From NCBI GenBank assembly GCA_963717085.1, contig CAVQVM010000012.1, forward strand, positions 1 to 64,000: a stretch of DNA of 64,000 bases, given 5' to 3'. Numbering within the stretch: position 1 is the first letter of the stretch; each line of letters opens with the position of its first letter. The stretch is from DASQUK01 sp963717085 (GTDB taxonomy: Bacteria; Actinomycetota; Acidimicrobiia; Acidimicrobiales; VFJN01). The translations under genes and the position numbers were made by a program. Under the pieces are notes generated by a model, which searched no databases, was not told where the DNA came from, and worked only from the letters and a program-made list of their open reading frames with translations. Shown here piece after piece: positions 49,875 to 59,299 of the stretch.

Positions 49875-51659
49875 GTGATCGACTGGTCTGACATCGACTC
49901 CGTGGTGGGGCGGAACTGGTACCGGCTCGACCCCGACTTCCAGGCCCGGGTCCGGCGCGACTGCGCACCCGAGGACCTGGCCTGGGCCGACGCCACGCTC
50001 GACGCCTTCGGCGACCTGGTGGGCGGCCCCATCGCCCGGGCCGCCGACACGATCGACGCCCACCCACCGGAGCTGGTCCGCTACGACCGCTGGGCCAACG
50101 AGCTGGGCGAGATCGCCCATCACCCGGCCATGCTCGACGCCAAGCGGGCGCTGTGGCAGGCGGGCTATCCCTCGGGGTTCGCCGCGCAGGCGAAGGAGCT
50201 CGGGCGGCCCACGCCGGGCGTGGTCCTCGGTGGGTCCAGCTACCTGCTGTCCCAGGCCGACACGGGCATGGTCTGCAGCCTGGGCATGACCTCCGGGGTG
50301 GCGGGGCTGGTCGATGCGTACGCCCCGCCCGACGTGCGCGGTGGGCTGCTGGCCGGCCTGCGGGCCGCCGACGTCGACCACGCGGTGGACGGGTCGATGT
50401 TCCTGACCGAACGCGACGGCGGCTCCGACCTGGGTCGCACGGTCCACTGCACGGCACGCGACCTCGGCGACGGCCGGGTCGAGATCAGCGGCGAGAAGTG
50501 GTTCTGCTCCAACGTCGACGGCGCCGCCATCGTGCTGCTCGCCCGACCCGAGGGCGCCCCCGACGGGCCCGCCGGGCTCGGGCTCTACCTGGTGCCCCGC
50601 GTGCTGGAGGACGGCACGCCGAACCACTACTCGATCCGCCGCCTCAAGCAGAAGCTGGGCACCAAGAGCGTCCCGACCGGCGAGGTCGAGCTCCACGGTG
50701 CGATCGGCTACGCGCTGCGGCCCCCGCGGACCGGCGACGCCGACGCACCACCGGGGTCGGCCGACGCCAACGACCGGTCCGCGTCCGACGCGGGCGGGCT
50801 GGCACGGATGATGGAGATGGTCAACGGCAGCCGGTTCGGCGTGGCGCTCATGGGCCTCGGCATCGCCCGGCGCTGCTTCGCCGAGGCCGCCGCCTGGGCC
50901 CACCACCGCCAGGCCAAAGGTCGGGCGCTGGTCGACCTGCCGCTCGTGCGCGAGCAGCTCGTCGACCTGCTGGCCGAACTGGAGGCCGCGGTGGCGCTGG
51001 GATTCGAGTGCGCCGCCGCCAGCGGGTTCGCGGACGGCACCCGGTTGCGCCGGATCCTGGTGCCGGCGGCCAAGGTGCGCCTGTGCCGGCTCGGCGTCGA
51101 GGCCGCCTCCTATGCGGTCGAGCTGCACGGCGGCAACGGCTACTGCGAGGACTGGGGCCTGACCCGCCAGCTCCGCGACGCCCAGTGCCACCCCATCTGG
51201 GAGGGCAGCGAGAACATCTGCGTCCTGGACGTGCTGCGGACCATCCGCCGTGACGCCGCCCACGAGGCGGTCGTGGCGCGGATCGACCGGGCAGTGGCCA
51301 CGGCACGTGAAGGTGCGCCCGCCTGGGCCCAGCCCGCCGTCGACGCCGTCGCCGCGGGGCGCGACGAGCTGCTCGGCCGGGTGGACGCCCTGCGCGGGCT
51401 CGAGCCGGACGCGGCCGAAGCGCTGTCGGGGCGCCTGTGTGACCACGTCGTCCGCACCACGGCGGCGGCGCTCCTGCTGGAACAGGCGGGCGAGGGGGGT
51501 GAGCGGGCGACCCACAAGGGCCTCGTCGGGCTCCGTTACGCCCGCCGCCACCTGCTGCCCGCCGCCGCCTGGTCCGACGGCATCGCCGCCACGGTCGGGC
51601 GCGAGCTGCTGGCGTCCGCAGCCGTCGGCGACGACGCCGCGGTCAAGGCCGCGGCCTGA
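49875..51659 (+). CDS. Acyl-CoA dehydrogenase, AidB-like
   Basis: A 594-residue FAD-dependent acyl-CoA dehydrogenase fold from GTG 49875. Landmarks: LTERDGGSDLGRTVHCTA and EISGEKWFCSN (FAD/substrate loop), RRLKQKLGTKSVPTGEVELH, RFGVALMGLGIARRCFAEA and ELHGGNGYCEDWGLTRQLRD followed by WEGSENI. Length and the extended C-terminal helical region (about 440-590) fit the AidB-like subfamily. AidB in E. coli is linked to alkylation resistance and binds DNA; no such role can be assumed here. The physiological substrate is unknown. It lies 31 bp after the M28 gene. Confidence 0.9.
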   Translation: MIDWSDIDSVVGRNWYRLDPDFQARVRRDCAPEDLAWADATLDAFGDLVGGPIARAADTIDAHPPELVRYDRWANELGEIAHHPAMLDAKRALWQAGYPSGFAAQAKELGRPTPGVVLGGSSYLLSQADTGMVCSLGMTSGVAGLVDAYAPPDVRGGLLAGLRAADVDHAVDGSMFLTERDGGSDLGRTVHCTARDLGDGRVEISGEKWFCSNVDGAAIVLLARPEGAPDGPAGLGLYLVPRVLEDGTPNHYSIRRLKQKLGTKSVPTGEVELHGAIGYALRPPRTGDADAPPGSADANDRSASDAGGLARMMEMVNGSRFGVALMGLGIARRCFAEAAAWAHHRQAKGRALVDLPLVREQLVDLLAELEAAVALGFECAAASGFADGTRLRRILVPAAKVRLCRLGVEAASYAVELHGGNGYCEDWGLTRQLRDAQCHPIWEGSENICVLDVLRTIRRDAAHEAVVARIDRAVATAREGAPAWAQPAVDAVAAGRDELLGRVDALRGLEPDAAEALSGRLCDHVVRTTAAALLLEQAGEGGERATHKGLVGLRYARRHLLPAAAWSDGIAATVGRELLASAAVGDDAAVKAAA

Positions 51660-51690
51660 GGGCGGACCGGGCGCCCGTCAAACATGCGGG

Positions 51691-54258
51691 TCACGTTCGT
51701 CGTCGACTGACGGTGGTGGCCGGGTCGTCCGGCCAGTCGTGCTTCGGGTAGCGGCCGGCCATCTCCTTGCGCACCTCGCTCCACGACCCCGACCAGAACC
51801 CGGCCAGGTCGCTGGTCACCTGCACGGGCCGCCCGGCCGGAGACAGCAGGTGCAGCACCACCGGGAGCCGCCCGCCGGCGACGGTGGGCGTCTCGCGTGT
51901 GCCGAACATCTCCTGCACCCGTACCGCCAGGACCGGGGGATCGCCCGCCGCGCCACTCCCGTAGTCGAGCGCCACCCGGCGGCCGCTCGCCACGGTGACC
52001 GCAGCCGGTGCCAGGCGATCGAGGTCGCCTACCACCTCCGCGGGCACCATGCCGCGCAACGCCCTGATCAGATCGAAGCGCTCCAGGTCCGCCCGCCCGG
52101 TGGCGCCGGCGGCCGCCAGCGGCGGGGCCAGCCACTCGTCGAGGCGGCGGCGTAAGGCCGCGTCCGAGACGTCGGGCCAGGGGTCGCCGAGCAACGCGTG
52201 CAGGAACCCGATCCGGGCCTGGAGCGACCGGGCGGCATCCGTCCAGGGCAGCGCGGCCAGGTTGGTGGCGCGCACCCGGTCGATCAGCGCCGTGGTCGTG
52301 GGCGTACCCGCCCGCGGCCGTCGCTCGACCGTGCCCAGCCGCAGCCGCCCGAGCCGGCGCTCGACCCGGGCCACCAGGTCGTCGCGCCGCGGATCCCAAA
52401 CGATCCGGGCGTGCTCGTCGATCCGGTCGGCGGCGATCTCGTCGAGCTGGGCGGCGTCGAGAGGCGCCGCGATGCGGATGCGCCCGTTGCGCCGGCGGCC
52501 GTCGACCTCCGCCACCGCCAGGAACGGCTCGCGGGCCAGCGCGTCGTGTGCCGACAGCCAGCCCTCGGTGCCGGCCCGCAGCACGAAGCGCCCGGGGCCG
52601 CCGCGTGCCTGGGCGATCCGGTCGGGATACGCGACGCCGAGCAGGGGCCCCGCCTCGGCCGGGTCGCCCCCGCCGGCGGCCACCGCTAGACGCCGGGCCA
52701 GGTCGTGGGCACGGTCCCGCGTGCTCCGCAGAGCCCTCCCTTCGGCCTGAGGGTGCCGGAGGGTGGGATCGGCCAGCAGCGCCACCCGCAGCCCGACGTC
52801 GGCGGGGACGTCATCGGGGCGGCCGCGTAGCACGTCACGGTCCTCCAGGAGGGAGGCCAGCAGGCAGCCGAGCCAGCCCTGCCCGCGGTCGCGGGCGGCG
52901 AGCAGCATGCGGGCCAATCGGGGATGGAGCGGCAGCGCCACCATCTCCCGGCCCGCCCCGGTCGGCAGCCCGTCCCCGTCGAGGGCGCCGAGGTCCGTGA
53001 GCAGGCGCCGCGCTTCGTCCAGGGCCCGGGGCGGCGGGGGATCGAGGAACGGCAGGTCGCCGGGTTCGGTGCCCCACACCGCCAGCTCCAGCGCCAGCCC
53101 GGCCAGGTCGCCCTGGCGGATCTCGGGCTCGTCGAACCGCGGGCGCGCCGCGTGTTCGACCTTCGACCACAGGCGCACCGCCACCCCGGGTCCGAGCCGC
53201 CCGGCCCGCCCGGCCCGCTGGTCGGCCGATGCCCGCGACGCGGGCACGGTGACCAGCCGAGTGAGCCCGGTTCCGGCGTCGAACACCGGCCGACGCGCCA
53301 GGCCGGCGTCGACCACCACCCGCACGCCCTCGACCGTGAGGCTGGTCTCGGCGATGTCGGTGGTCAGCACCACCTTGCGCCGCCCGGCCAGCCCCGGGGC
53401 CAGGGCGGCGTCCTGCTCGGCGGCCGCTAGCGCCCCGAACAGCGGGTGGACGTCGACAGCTGCGTCGTGACCGAGTGCGGCGCCGAGCTGATCGGCGGTC
53501 CGCAGGATCTCCGCGGCGCCGGGCAGGAACGCGAGCACGTCGCCCTCGGCCTCGGTGGCGGCGGTCTCGCGCAGCGCCCGCCGGATGGCGGTGACCATCG
53601 CCGGCTCCAGGTGTTCGCGTGGCCGCCGCGGCGCCCAGCGGACGTCGATCGCATGGGATCGCGTCTCGCCGGTGATCACCGGCGCCGGCTCACCCCCCGG
53701 CACGGTCAGCAGCCCGGCGATCCGGTCGCCGTCCAGCGTCGCCGACATCACCAGCACGCGCAGGTCGGGGCGAATGTGGCGGCGGGCGTCTAGGGCCAGA
53801 GCCAGCCCGAGGTCCGCCTGGAGGCTGCGCTCGTGGAACTCGTCGAAGATCACCAGTCCCACGCCCTCGAGGCCGGGGTCGCGCTGCAGCCGCCTGGTGA
53901 GGATGCCCTCGGTCACCACCTCGATGCGCGTGGCGGGCCCGACCCTCCGGTCGTCGCGGGTGCGGTAGCCGACGGTCTCGCCGACCGGTTGGCGCAGCAG
54001 CGCGGCCATCCGGCGGGCTGCGGCCCGGGTGGCGAGCCGGCGGGGCTCGAGCATGACGATCGTCCGGCCCTCCAGCCACGCCTCGTCGACGATGGCCAGC
54101 GGCACCGCCGTCGTCTTGCCCGCCCCGGGCGCCGCCTGCAGGACTGCGTGCCCGGCCCCACCGAGCGCCGCCCGGAGCTCGTCGAGGCAGGCGACGATCG
54201 GTAGCGACGCGGCAGCGGGCGGCAACATCACGAGACTGGTCGTAGCTGTGCGGCACAT
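51691..54258 (-). CDS. hrpB: ATP-dependent helicase HrpB
   Basis: An 855-residue DEAH-type helicase. Walker A APGAGKTT (43-50), DEFHER motif II, VMSATLD (motif III), TDIAETSLTVEGV (motif V) and QRAGRAGRLGPG (motif VI) are all present. The HrpB C-terminal domain ends WSEVRKEMAGRYPKHDWPDD, which is diagnostic. It probably unwinds RNA or RNA-DNA; the cellular role of HrpB is poorly defined. ATG 54258 gives the listed length; ATG 54228 is an alternative start closer to the conserved LPIVACLDELRAAL. It is convergent with the acyl-CoA dehydrogenase gene. Confidence 0.95.
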   Translation of the reverse strand: MCRTATTSLVMLPPAAASLPIVACLDELRAALGGAGHAVLQAAPGAGKTTAVPLAIVDEAWLEGRTIVMLEPRRLATRAAARRMAALLRQPVGETVGYRTRDDRRVGPATRIEVVTEGILTRRLQRDPGLEGVGLVIFDEFHERSLQADLGLALALDARRHIRPDLRVLVMSATLDGDRIAGLLTVPGGEPAPVITGETRSHAIDVRWAPRRPREHLEPAMVTAIRRALRETAATEAEGDVLAFLPGAAEILRTADQLGAALGHDAAVDVHPLFGALAAAEQDAALAPGLAGRRKVVLTTDIAETSLTVEGVRVVVDAGLARRPVFDAGTGLTRLVTVPASRASADQRAGRAGRLGPGVAVRLWSKVEHAARPRFDEPEIRQGDLAGLALELAVWGTEPGDLPFLDPPPPRALDEARRLLTDLGALDGDGLPTGAGREMVALPLHPRLARMLLAARDRGQGWLGCLLASLLEDRDVLRGRPDDVPADVGLRVALLADPTLRHPQAEGRALRSTRDRAHDLARRLAVAAGGGDPAEAGPLLGVAYPDRIAQARGGPGRFVLRAGTEGWLSAHDALAREPFLAVAEVDGRRRNGRIRIAAPLDAAQLDEIAADRIDEHARIVWDPRRDDLVARVERRLGRLRLGTVERRPRAGTPTTTALIDRVRATNLAALPWTDAARSLQARIGFLHALLGDPWPDVSDAALRRRLDEWLAPPLAAAGATGRADLERFDLIRALRGMVPAEVVGDLDRLAPAAVTVASGRRVALDYGSGAAGDPPVLAVRVQEMFGTRETPTVAGGRLPVVLHLLSPAGRPVQVTSDLAGFWSGSWSEVRKEMAGRYPKHDWPDDPATTVSRRRT

Positions 54259-54289
54259 GTCCGCACAACTGCGACCCAGAGCTGGTCAG

Positions 54290-54817
54290 TCAGCCGGGGT
54301 CGATGGGTTGCAGCTCGCGGATGAGCTGGTCCCGGGCCCGTGCCACGCGCGAGCGGATGGTCCCGACCGGACACCCGCAGATGGCCGCAGCCCCTGCGTA
54401 GTCGAACCCCAGCAACTGCGTGAGGACGAACGCGGTCCGCCGGTCGGCGTCGAGGCGGGTGAGGAGCTGGTCGCCGAGCGCAGAGTCGCCGAGGCTGATC
54501 TCGACGGTGACCGGCTCGGCGCGGTCCATCAGCAGCCGGGTCAGCCGCCGCCGGCGTGACGCCACCCGGACGGCGTCGACGGCCGCCCGCCTGGCGATCG
54601 ACAGCAGCCACGTGCGGGCGCCGGCATCGCCGCGATAGGCGGGCAGGGCCCGGATGGCACGCGCATAGGTGTCCTGGGCGGCGTCCTCGGCCAGGTCGCG
54701 GCCCGCTACGGCGGTGACGAGGCGGACGACGTCGCTCCAGGTCCGGCGGACGAACGACGACAGCGCCAGGTGGTCGCCGTCCCTGGCCGCCAGTGCCAGT
54801 GCCGTCACATCGTCCAC
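54290..54817 (-). CDS. ECF-type RNA polymerase sigma factor
   Basis: About 175 residues from GTG 54817 (GTG 54808 is an alternative); the frame beyond is a shadow of the divergent gene. Region 2 includes VTAVAGRDLAEDAAQDTYAR and the AYRGDAGARTWLLSIARRAA segment; region 4 has LLGFDYAGAAAICGCPVGTI followed by RSRVARARDQL. It resembles the SigC/SigM-like ECF group. It is divergent (112 bp) from a zf-HC2 membrane protein, the likely anti-sigma factor, which is co-transcribed with CopC-CopD; so a metal- or envelope-responsive regulon is plausible (inference). Confidence 0.9.
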   Translation of the reverse strand: MDDVTALALAARDGDHLALSSFVRRTWSDVVRLVTAVAGRDLAEDAAQDTYARAIRALPAYRGDAGARTWLLSIARRAAVDAVRVASRRRRLTRLLMDRAEPVTVEISLGDSALGDQLLTRLDADRRTAFVLTQLLGFDYAGAAAICGCPVGTIRSRVARARDQLIRELQPIDPG

Positions 54818-54928
54818 GGCGTCGCAACGTAGGGGTTCGCCCCGATCCGATGCCATCTCGTGGTGTACGGCCCGAGCGGCCCGAAGGATCCCGGGAACCG
54901 GATCGCGTCGCCAAGCGACTGTTCCCAC

Positions 54929-55546
54929 ATGCGCTGCACCCGCTTCCGCGAAGCCATCTCGGCCCGGATCGATGGCGAGGAACCCGGCCTTCCCACCGGA
55001 GAGATCGACGCCCACCTTGCCGAATGCCCGGACTGCCGGACCTGGGCCGACACCGCCGCCTCGCCCGCGCTCCGGTCCCTGGCATCGCCCACCGACCCGG
55101 TCGCCGTCGACCCGGCGCGCCTCGCCCGGCTCGTGCGGCCGAGTGCGGCGGCCGCGCCGGTACACCAAGGGCTGCTCTCGACGGTCGAGTGGCGCGTGGT
55201 GCTGGCCATCATCGGCCTGGCACAGGTGGCGTTGGCCTGGCCCGGCGGGTTCCTCGACGACGGCCACGCGTCCATCCACCTGGCCCACGAGCTCACCGCG
55301 TGGGACATGGGCCTGGCTGCGGGCTTCCTGGTCGTGGCCTGGCGTCCGGCGCGCGCCTGGGGGATGTTGCCGCTGGTGGGCGTCCTGGTGGCAGCCATGG
55401 TCGTCACGTCGGGCGTCGACCTCGCGTCGGGCCACGCGCTGCTCGGCCGGGAGACGGTCCACTCCTTGGCGCTGGCAGGTCTCGGCTGCGTCTGGGCCCT
55501 GGCGCGGCGGGCGCCCCGCCCGTCGGTCGTGGTGCGCGTGGCATGA
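54929..55546 (+). CDS. zf-HC2 anti-sigma-like membrane protein
   Basis: A 205-residue protein from ATG 54929. The N-terminal zf-HC2 motif has H29, C33 and C36 (HLAECPDCRTW), the zinc-binding anti-sigma signature. It is followed by a linker and about four hydrophobic helices (VVLAIIGLAQVALAW, MGLAAGFLVVAW, LPLVGVLVAAMVV, HSLALAGLGCVWAL). It probably sequesters the divergent ECF sigma factor at the membrane and releases it on a signal. Its stop overlaps copC-copD by 4 nt, tying this system to copper handling. The upstream extension of the frame to 54860 includes a CCCGAGCGGCCC motif shared with the repeats at 11455 and 15723 and was not used. Confidence 0.85.
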   Translation: MRCTRFREAISARIDGEEPGLPTGEIDAHLAECPDCRTWADTAASPALRSLASPTDPVAVDPARLARLVRPSAAAAPVHQGLLSTVEWRVVLAIIGLAQVALAWPGGFLDDGHASIHLAHELTAWDMGLAAGFLVVAWRPARAWGMLPLVGVLVAAMVVTSGVDLASGHALLGRETVHSLALAGLGCVWALARRAPRPSVVVRVA

Positions 55547-57303
55547 GGCTGCGACGCCTGGCTGGGGCGGGCGTCCTGGTCGCGGCCGTTGCCACCGCCG
55601 GGCTGGCGCTCGGTCCGGCGCCGGCCGATGCCCACGCCGAGCTCATCTCCACCGAACCGGCTTCGGGAGAGCAGCTGGATGTCGCGCCCGAACGGGTCGT
55701 GCTCCGTTTCAGCGAGTCGGTGGACGTGTCCGACGACGCTGTCGAGGTCCTGACCGCCGGGGGCGACCGGATCGACGTCGGTGACCCGGGCCACCTCGAC
55801 GGCGAGCGGTCGTCGGTGGCCGTCGACCTGCCTGACGTCGACGACGGCACCTACGTGGTGTCGTGGCGGGTGCTCTCCTCCGACAGCCATCCGGTCAGCG
55901 GCGCATTCACGTTCGGGGTCGGGGATGCCGCCGCCGCGTTGTCCGACGTCGATGCTCAGGCCCTGGTCGACGACGCGCTGGCTGGGGCCGGATCCGACCG
56001 CCTCGTCGGCGTCAGCTACGGCATCGTGCGCTTCGCCGCCTTCGCGGGCCTGGTGGTGCTGGTAGGCGGCGCCGTCTTCGTGGCTGCACTGTGGCCCCCG
56101 GGCGCCGAGGACCCCCGGGCCCGACGAATCCTGGCCGGCGCGTGGTGGGTGGCCCTCGGCGCCACCGTGCTGAGCATCCCGCTGCAGGCCACCTATGCCG
56201 TCGGAGGATCTTTGGCCGACGCCTTCGACCCCTCCGTCATCGGTGACGAGCTGGGGGCCAGGACCGGTCGGGCCTGGCTCGTCCGCCTGCTGCTGCTGGC
56301 GGCGGTGGGCGTGGTGGCCCCGCGCCTGGCACGGCGGCCCACCGAAGGTCGCCCCCAGGCGCTGCTCCCCACGACCGTCGTCGGGGGCCTGGCGCTGTTG
56401 GCCACCATCACGGTCACCGGCCACGCCATGTCCGGGGATCTCGTCGGGTTGGCCGTGGTGACCGACCTCGTCCACCTGTCGGCCGTCAGCGTGTGGCTGG
56501 GGGGCCTGGGGCTCCTACTCGGGGCGGTCCTGTGGCCGACCGGCAGGGTCGGCGACGGCCGCGCCGAGGCCATTGCCACCCGGTTCTCCGACGTGGCGTT
56601 CGGGGCCGTGATGGTGATCGTCGCCAGCGGCGTCGTCCAGGCCTGGCGCCAGCTCAGATCGTGGGACGCCCTGGTGGACACCACCTACGGGCGCCTGCTG
56701 CTGGTCAAGGTCGGGTTCGTCGTCCTCATGGTGGCGGCGGCCGCGGCCAGCCGGTCGTGGGTGCGCCAGCGCGCCCGGGCCCGCATGGCGAGCCTTGCAT
56801 TGTCGCCGGGTCCCGGCGCGGTGCGGGCGTCGCCCTCTGGACGGGCCCCGCTCTCGGTGCTCAGGCGGTCGGTGGCAGCCGAGATCGCCCTCGCGGTCGC
56901 CGTGTTGGCGGTCACGGCGGCGTTGGTCAATGCGGTGCCCGGTGCCACGGCGGTCGACAATGCCCCCGCGGCCACCGGCGGGCTGTTCAACACCACCGTC
57001 CACGGGAGCCTCACCGCGATCCAGGTCACCGTGGACCCGGCGGCCGTCGGTCCCACCGAGGTCGAGATCAACATCTCCGCCCACGACGGCAGCCCGATCG
57101 ATCCGGAGGAGGTCACCGCCTCGCTCACGTTGCCCGAGCGGAACATCGGTCCGCTCGACCTCACCCTTCAACGCCTCGGGCCCGGACAGTACGTCGCCCA
57201 GGGCGCCCAGATCCCGTTCTCCGGCACCTGGGACCTCGAGGTGGTGGCCCGCACCACCGACATCGACCAGGACCGGGTGATCGCCGAGGTCCCGGTCCCC
57301 TGA
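55543..57303 (+). CDS. copC-copD: CopC-CopD fusion: copper-binding/transport membrane protein
   Basis: A 586-residue protein: signal peptide ending ADA, mature N-terminal His (H31, DAHAEL) and a CopC domain (about 31-128, ending SWRVLSSDSHPVSGAFTFGV). A CopD-type membrane domain with about eight helices (155-470) and a C-terminal YtkA-like extracytoplasmic domain (about 485-586, with PFSGTWDLEVVART) follow. CopC binds Cu at the terminal His and the downstream DSHPVSG His; CopD is thought to take copper across the membrane. This CopC-CopD-YtkA order is the YcnJ-type fusion. It overlaps the anti-sigma gene by 4 nt. Confidence 0.93.
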   Translation: MRLRRLAGAGVLVAAVATAGLALGPAPADAHAELISTEPASGEQLDVAPERVVLRFSESVDVSDDAVEVLTAGGDRIDVGDPGHLDGERSSVAVDLPDVDDGTYVVSWRVLSSDSHPVSGAFTFGVGDAAAALSDVDAQALVDDALAGAGSDRLVGVSYGIVRFAAFAGLVVLVGGAVFVAALWPPGAEDPRARRILAGAWWVALGATVLSIPLQATYAVGGSLADAFDPSVIGDELGARTGRAWLVRLLLLAAVGVVAPRLARRPTEGRPQALLPTTVVGGLALLATITVTGHAMSGDLVGLAVVTDLVHLSAVSVWLGGLGLLLGAVLWPTGRVGDGRAEAIATRFSDVAFGAVMVIVASGVVQAWRQLRSWDALVDTTYGRLLLVKVGFVVLMVAAAAASRSWVRQRARARMASLALSPGPGAVRASPSGRAPLSVLRRSVAAEIALAVAVLAVTAALVNAVPGATAVDNAPAATGGLFNTTVHGSLTAIQVTVDPAAVGPTEVEINISAHDGSPIDPEEVTASLTLPERNIGPLDLTLQRLGPGQYVAQGAQIPFSGTWDLEVVARTTDIDQDRVIAEVPVP

Positions 57304-57566
57304 CCACGGCTCCGTCAAACTGCGCTTGTGGTGTCGGGTGGTGTCAGGCCGGTGCCGAGATCGGTGGCTAGTGGGGCTCGACGAGCGCCGCCTCCTCGAC
57401 CTCGTCGGCGGCCGCTGCCTGTTGGCCCTTCGGACGCAGCTTCGAAATTCCGCGAATTTTCGGCCCGCGGCGGGAACAACTGTGGGTGGGCCCGCGTTGC
57501 AGCCGGGCAAGGCCGTGGAGCGCCGACCCTGTTCCTCCCCCTGTCAGGGTCTGGCCGCAACCGCCG
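57304..57566. other. Non-coding gap between convergent genes with an AT-rich near-palindrome
   Basis: No gene is supported in these 263 bp. They contain an unusually AT-rich near-palindrome, CGAAATTCCGCGAATTTTCG (about 57443-57462), in otherwise very GC-rich DNA. The minus strand has an open stretch ending at TAG 57368-57370 (KIRGISKLRPKGQQAAAADE, then VEEAALVEPH) without an in-frame start; it may be the tail of a lost gene or chance. Confidence 0.4.
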
Positions 57567-58625
57567 TCACCGTCGAACTCCCCCTGCGACGGTGGCGGCG
57601 GTCCCGGTCTGGGTATCGCCCCCTCGAGCGTCGGACGGCACCAGGCCGCTACCCCACACGACGAGGCCGGCGGACGCCAGCGCCAGTGCCACGGCCAGCG
57701 TGGTGCCGGCGCGGTCGACCCAGGCGTCGAGCACGGTGGGCAGCACGGGCTTCGACAGCACGTCGAGTCGGAGCACGCCCCATCCCGCGACGGCGGCCGC
57801 GGAAGCCAGCGTCAGCGCTGCGCGGGCCCTGCGGCCCAGCCGGCGGTGCAGGGCGATCGCCAACCCGGCGGCGGCCAGCCCCACGGCCGGCACCGCGACC
57901 AGGAGCGGATTCACGCCGCTGCCCGCGGGTGCGTCGGCTCGTTGCGCCCAGCCGACGCCGGTGGCCAGCGCCGCCGCGACCGCCGCCGCCACCGCCGCGA
58001 CCGTCAGCGGTCGCCGCCGGCCGGCGATCGCGACCGCCGCGGCGACAGCTAGCCCCAGCGCCACCCACGGCAGCGGGTCGACGTCCTCGACGAGGGCCAG
58101 CGTGCCGTTGATGCGCGTGGGGTTGCCGTCGACCTCGATGTCGACCGCCCAGGCCTTCGTCCACTCGCCGGGCTCGGCGCCCGCCGGTCGCTCCGAACCC
58201 ATCCAGTGGATGCGGTGGTCGTGCCAGGCGTAGGCGCCACCGTCCGCCACGGTCTCCCAGTCGGGGTCGGCCTCGGGATCGGCGCTGCCCGGCACCTCGG
58301 CGACCGCGTTCCGGCTGTCGTTCACGTAGGTCGCGGGCGACCGGCGGTTGCGCTGCACGGTGCCATCGGGGCGGAATCGGAGGTAGGGCTCGCCCTGGTA
58401 GCCGGTGACCACCACCTCGAGGCCGCGGTCCACCCGCAGCTCCAGGAAGCCGTCACCGCCCACCACCTCGGCCCGCAGCCCGTCGGCCGCAGGGTCGATG
58501 GCGTCGACCGTGGACCGGTAGTCCGTCGGCACCGGCGGATCAGCGGCCGCCGGATCGGCCCTCACCATCGCGACCAGAGCGATCGTGGCGACGAATGCCG
58601 CCGCCCCGATCGGCCGCCGGATCAC
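57567..58625 (-). CDS. Membrane protein with WHDHRxHWM motif (copper-cluster associated)
   Basis: A 352-residue protein starting at GTG 58625, overlapping the previous gene by 4 nt. It has a signal peptide (AAAFVATIALVAMVRADPAAA), a soluble domain of about 180 residues with the striking motif YAWHDHRIHWMGSE (three His, one Met and Trp residues), then four to five membrane helices. I do not recognise a named family; the His/Met motif and the adjacent copper genes suggest metal binding at the outer face of the membrane (inference). It is the last gene of a three-ORF unit with the secreted protein at 58622 and the short ORF at 59296. It is convergent with copC-copD. Confidence 0.75.
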   Translation of the reverse strand: MIRRPIGAAAFVATIALVAMVRADPAAADPPVPTDYRSTVDAIDPAADGLRAEVVGGDGFLELRVDRGLEVVVTGYQGEPYLRFRPDGTVQRNRRSPATYVNDSRNAVAEVPGSADPEADPDWETVADGGAYAWHDHRIHWMGSERPAGAEPGEWTKAWAVDIEVDGNPTRINGTLALVEDVDPLPWVALGLAVAAAVAIAGRRRPLTVAAVAAAVAAALATGVGWAQRADAPAGSGVNPLLVAVPAVGLAAAGLAIALHRRLGRRARAALTLASAAAVAGWGVLRLDVLSKPVLPTVLDAWVDRAGTTLAVALALASAGLVVWGSGLVPSDARGGDTQTGTAATVAGGVRR

Positions 58626-59299
58626 GCGTCGGCCTTCGGCCCCGGTGCCGCATCCCCCGGGGCATCCGAGGGCTTGGCTGCGGTCCGCGCCGCATCCAGA
58701 TCCGAGAACTGCGCCTCCTCGCTGGAGGCCTCGGTGCGGTAGCGACGCACCGTCCGTAGGCCCAGGAAGGCCCCGCCGAAGACCACGACGGCGGCGGCGA
58801 CGATGAGCCAGATCGGCATCCCGCTGTCGCCGGCGTCGTTGGAGCTCGACGCCGCGCTGGCCCCGGTGTCGTCGTCAGCCGTTGCAAATCCACCCTCGCC
58901 ACCGTCGCCGCCGGTCGCCGCGGCCTCGACAGTCGCCGTGACCTCGGCGGTAGCCGTCGGGTCGCTCGACGTGAAGCGCACCATCCACGTCCCGGGGGAC
59001 CCGAAGTCGATGGCGTTGGCGTAGCGGCCCTCGTCGTCGATCGGTGCCAGCGTGACCGGAGTGAGCTCGGTGCCGTCGCTGCCCCTGGCGGTGGCGGTGA
59101 CGACGGAGTCGGTTGCGGGATGTCCGTCGTTCTCCCAGGTGACCCGCACGATGAAGTGCACCGACGTGCCGGCCGGGTGGGCGGCCTCCAGATTGACGAT
59201 CCCCTCGCCCTGCTGCGCTCCGGCGGGCGGCCCGAGCAGCAGGCCGGCCGCGGCGAGAGCAGCGACGCTCACGGCGATCACGAACGAGCGGAGTTTCAT
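58622..59299 (-). CDS. Secreted single-pass protein with FixH/YtkA-like domain
   Basis: A 225-residue protein: signal peptide (LRSFVIAVSVAALAAAGLLL), an extracytoplasmic beta-rich domain (about 33-130; VHFIVRVTWENDGHPATDSV, then GRYANAIDFGSPGTWMVRFT) resembling FixH/YtkA domains, an Asp/Ser/Gly-rich linker, one membrane helix (IWLIVAAAVVVFGGAFLGL) and a charged tail. It overlaps the downstream WHDHR protein gene (GTGA) and the upstream short ORF (ATGA). The YtkA-like fold is shared with the C-terminal domain of CopC-CopD, supporting a role in extracytoplasmic copper handling (inference). Confidence 0.78.
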   Translation of the reverse strand: MKLRSFVIAVSVAALAAAGLLLGPPAGAQQGEGIVNLEAAHPAGTSVHFIVRVTWENDGHPATDSVVTATARGSDGTELTPVTLAPIDDEGRYANAIDFGSPGTWMVRFTSSDPTATAEVTATVEAAATGGDGGEGGFATADDDTGASAASSSNDAGDSGMPIWLIVAAAVVVFGGAFLGLRTVRRYRTEASSEEAQFSDLDAARTAAKPSDAPGDAAPGPKADA

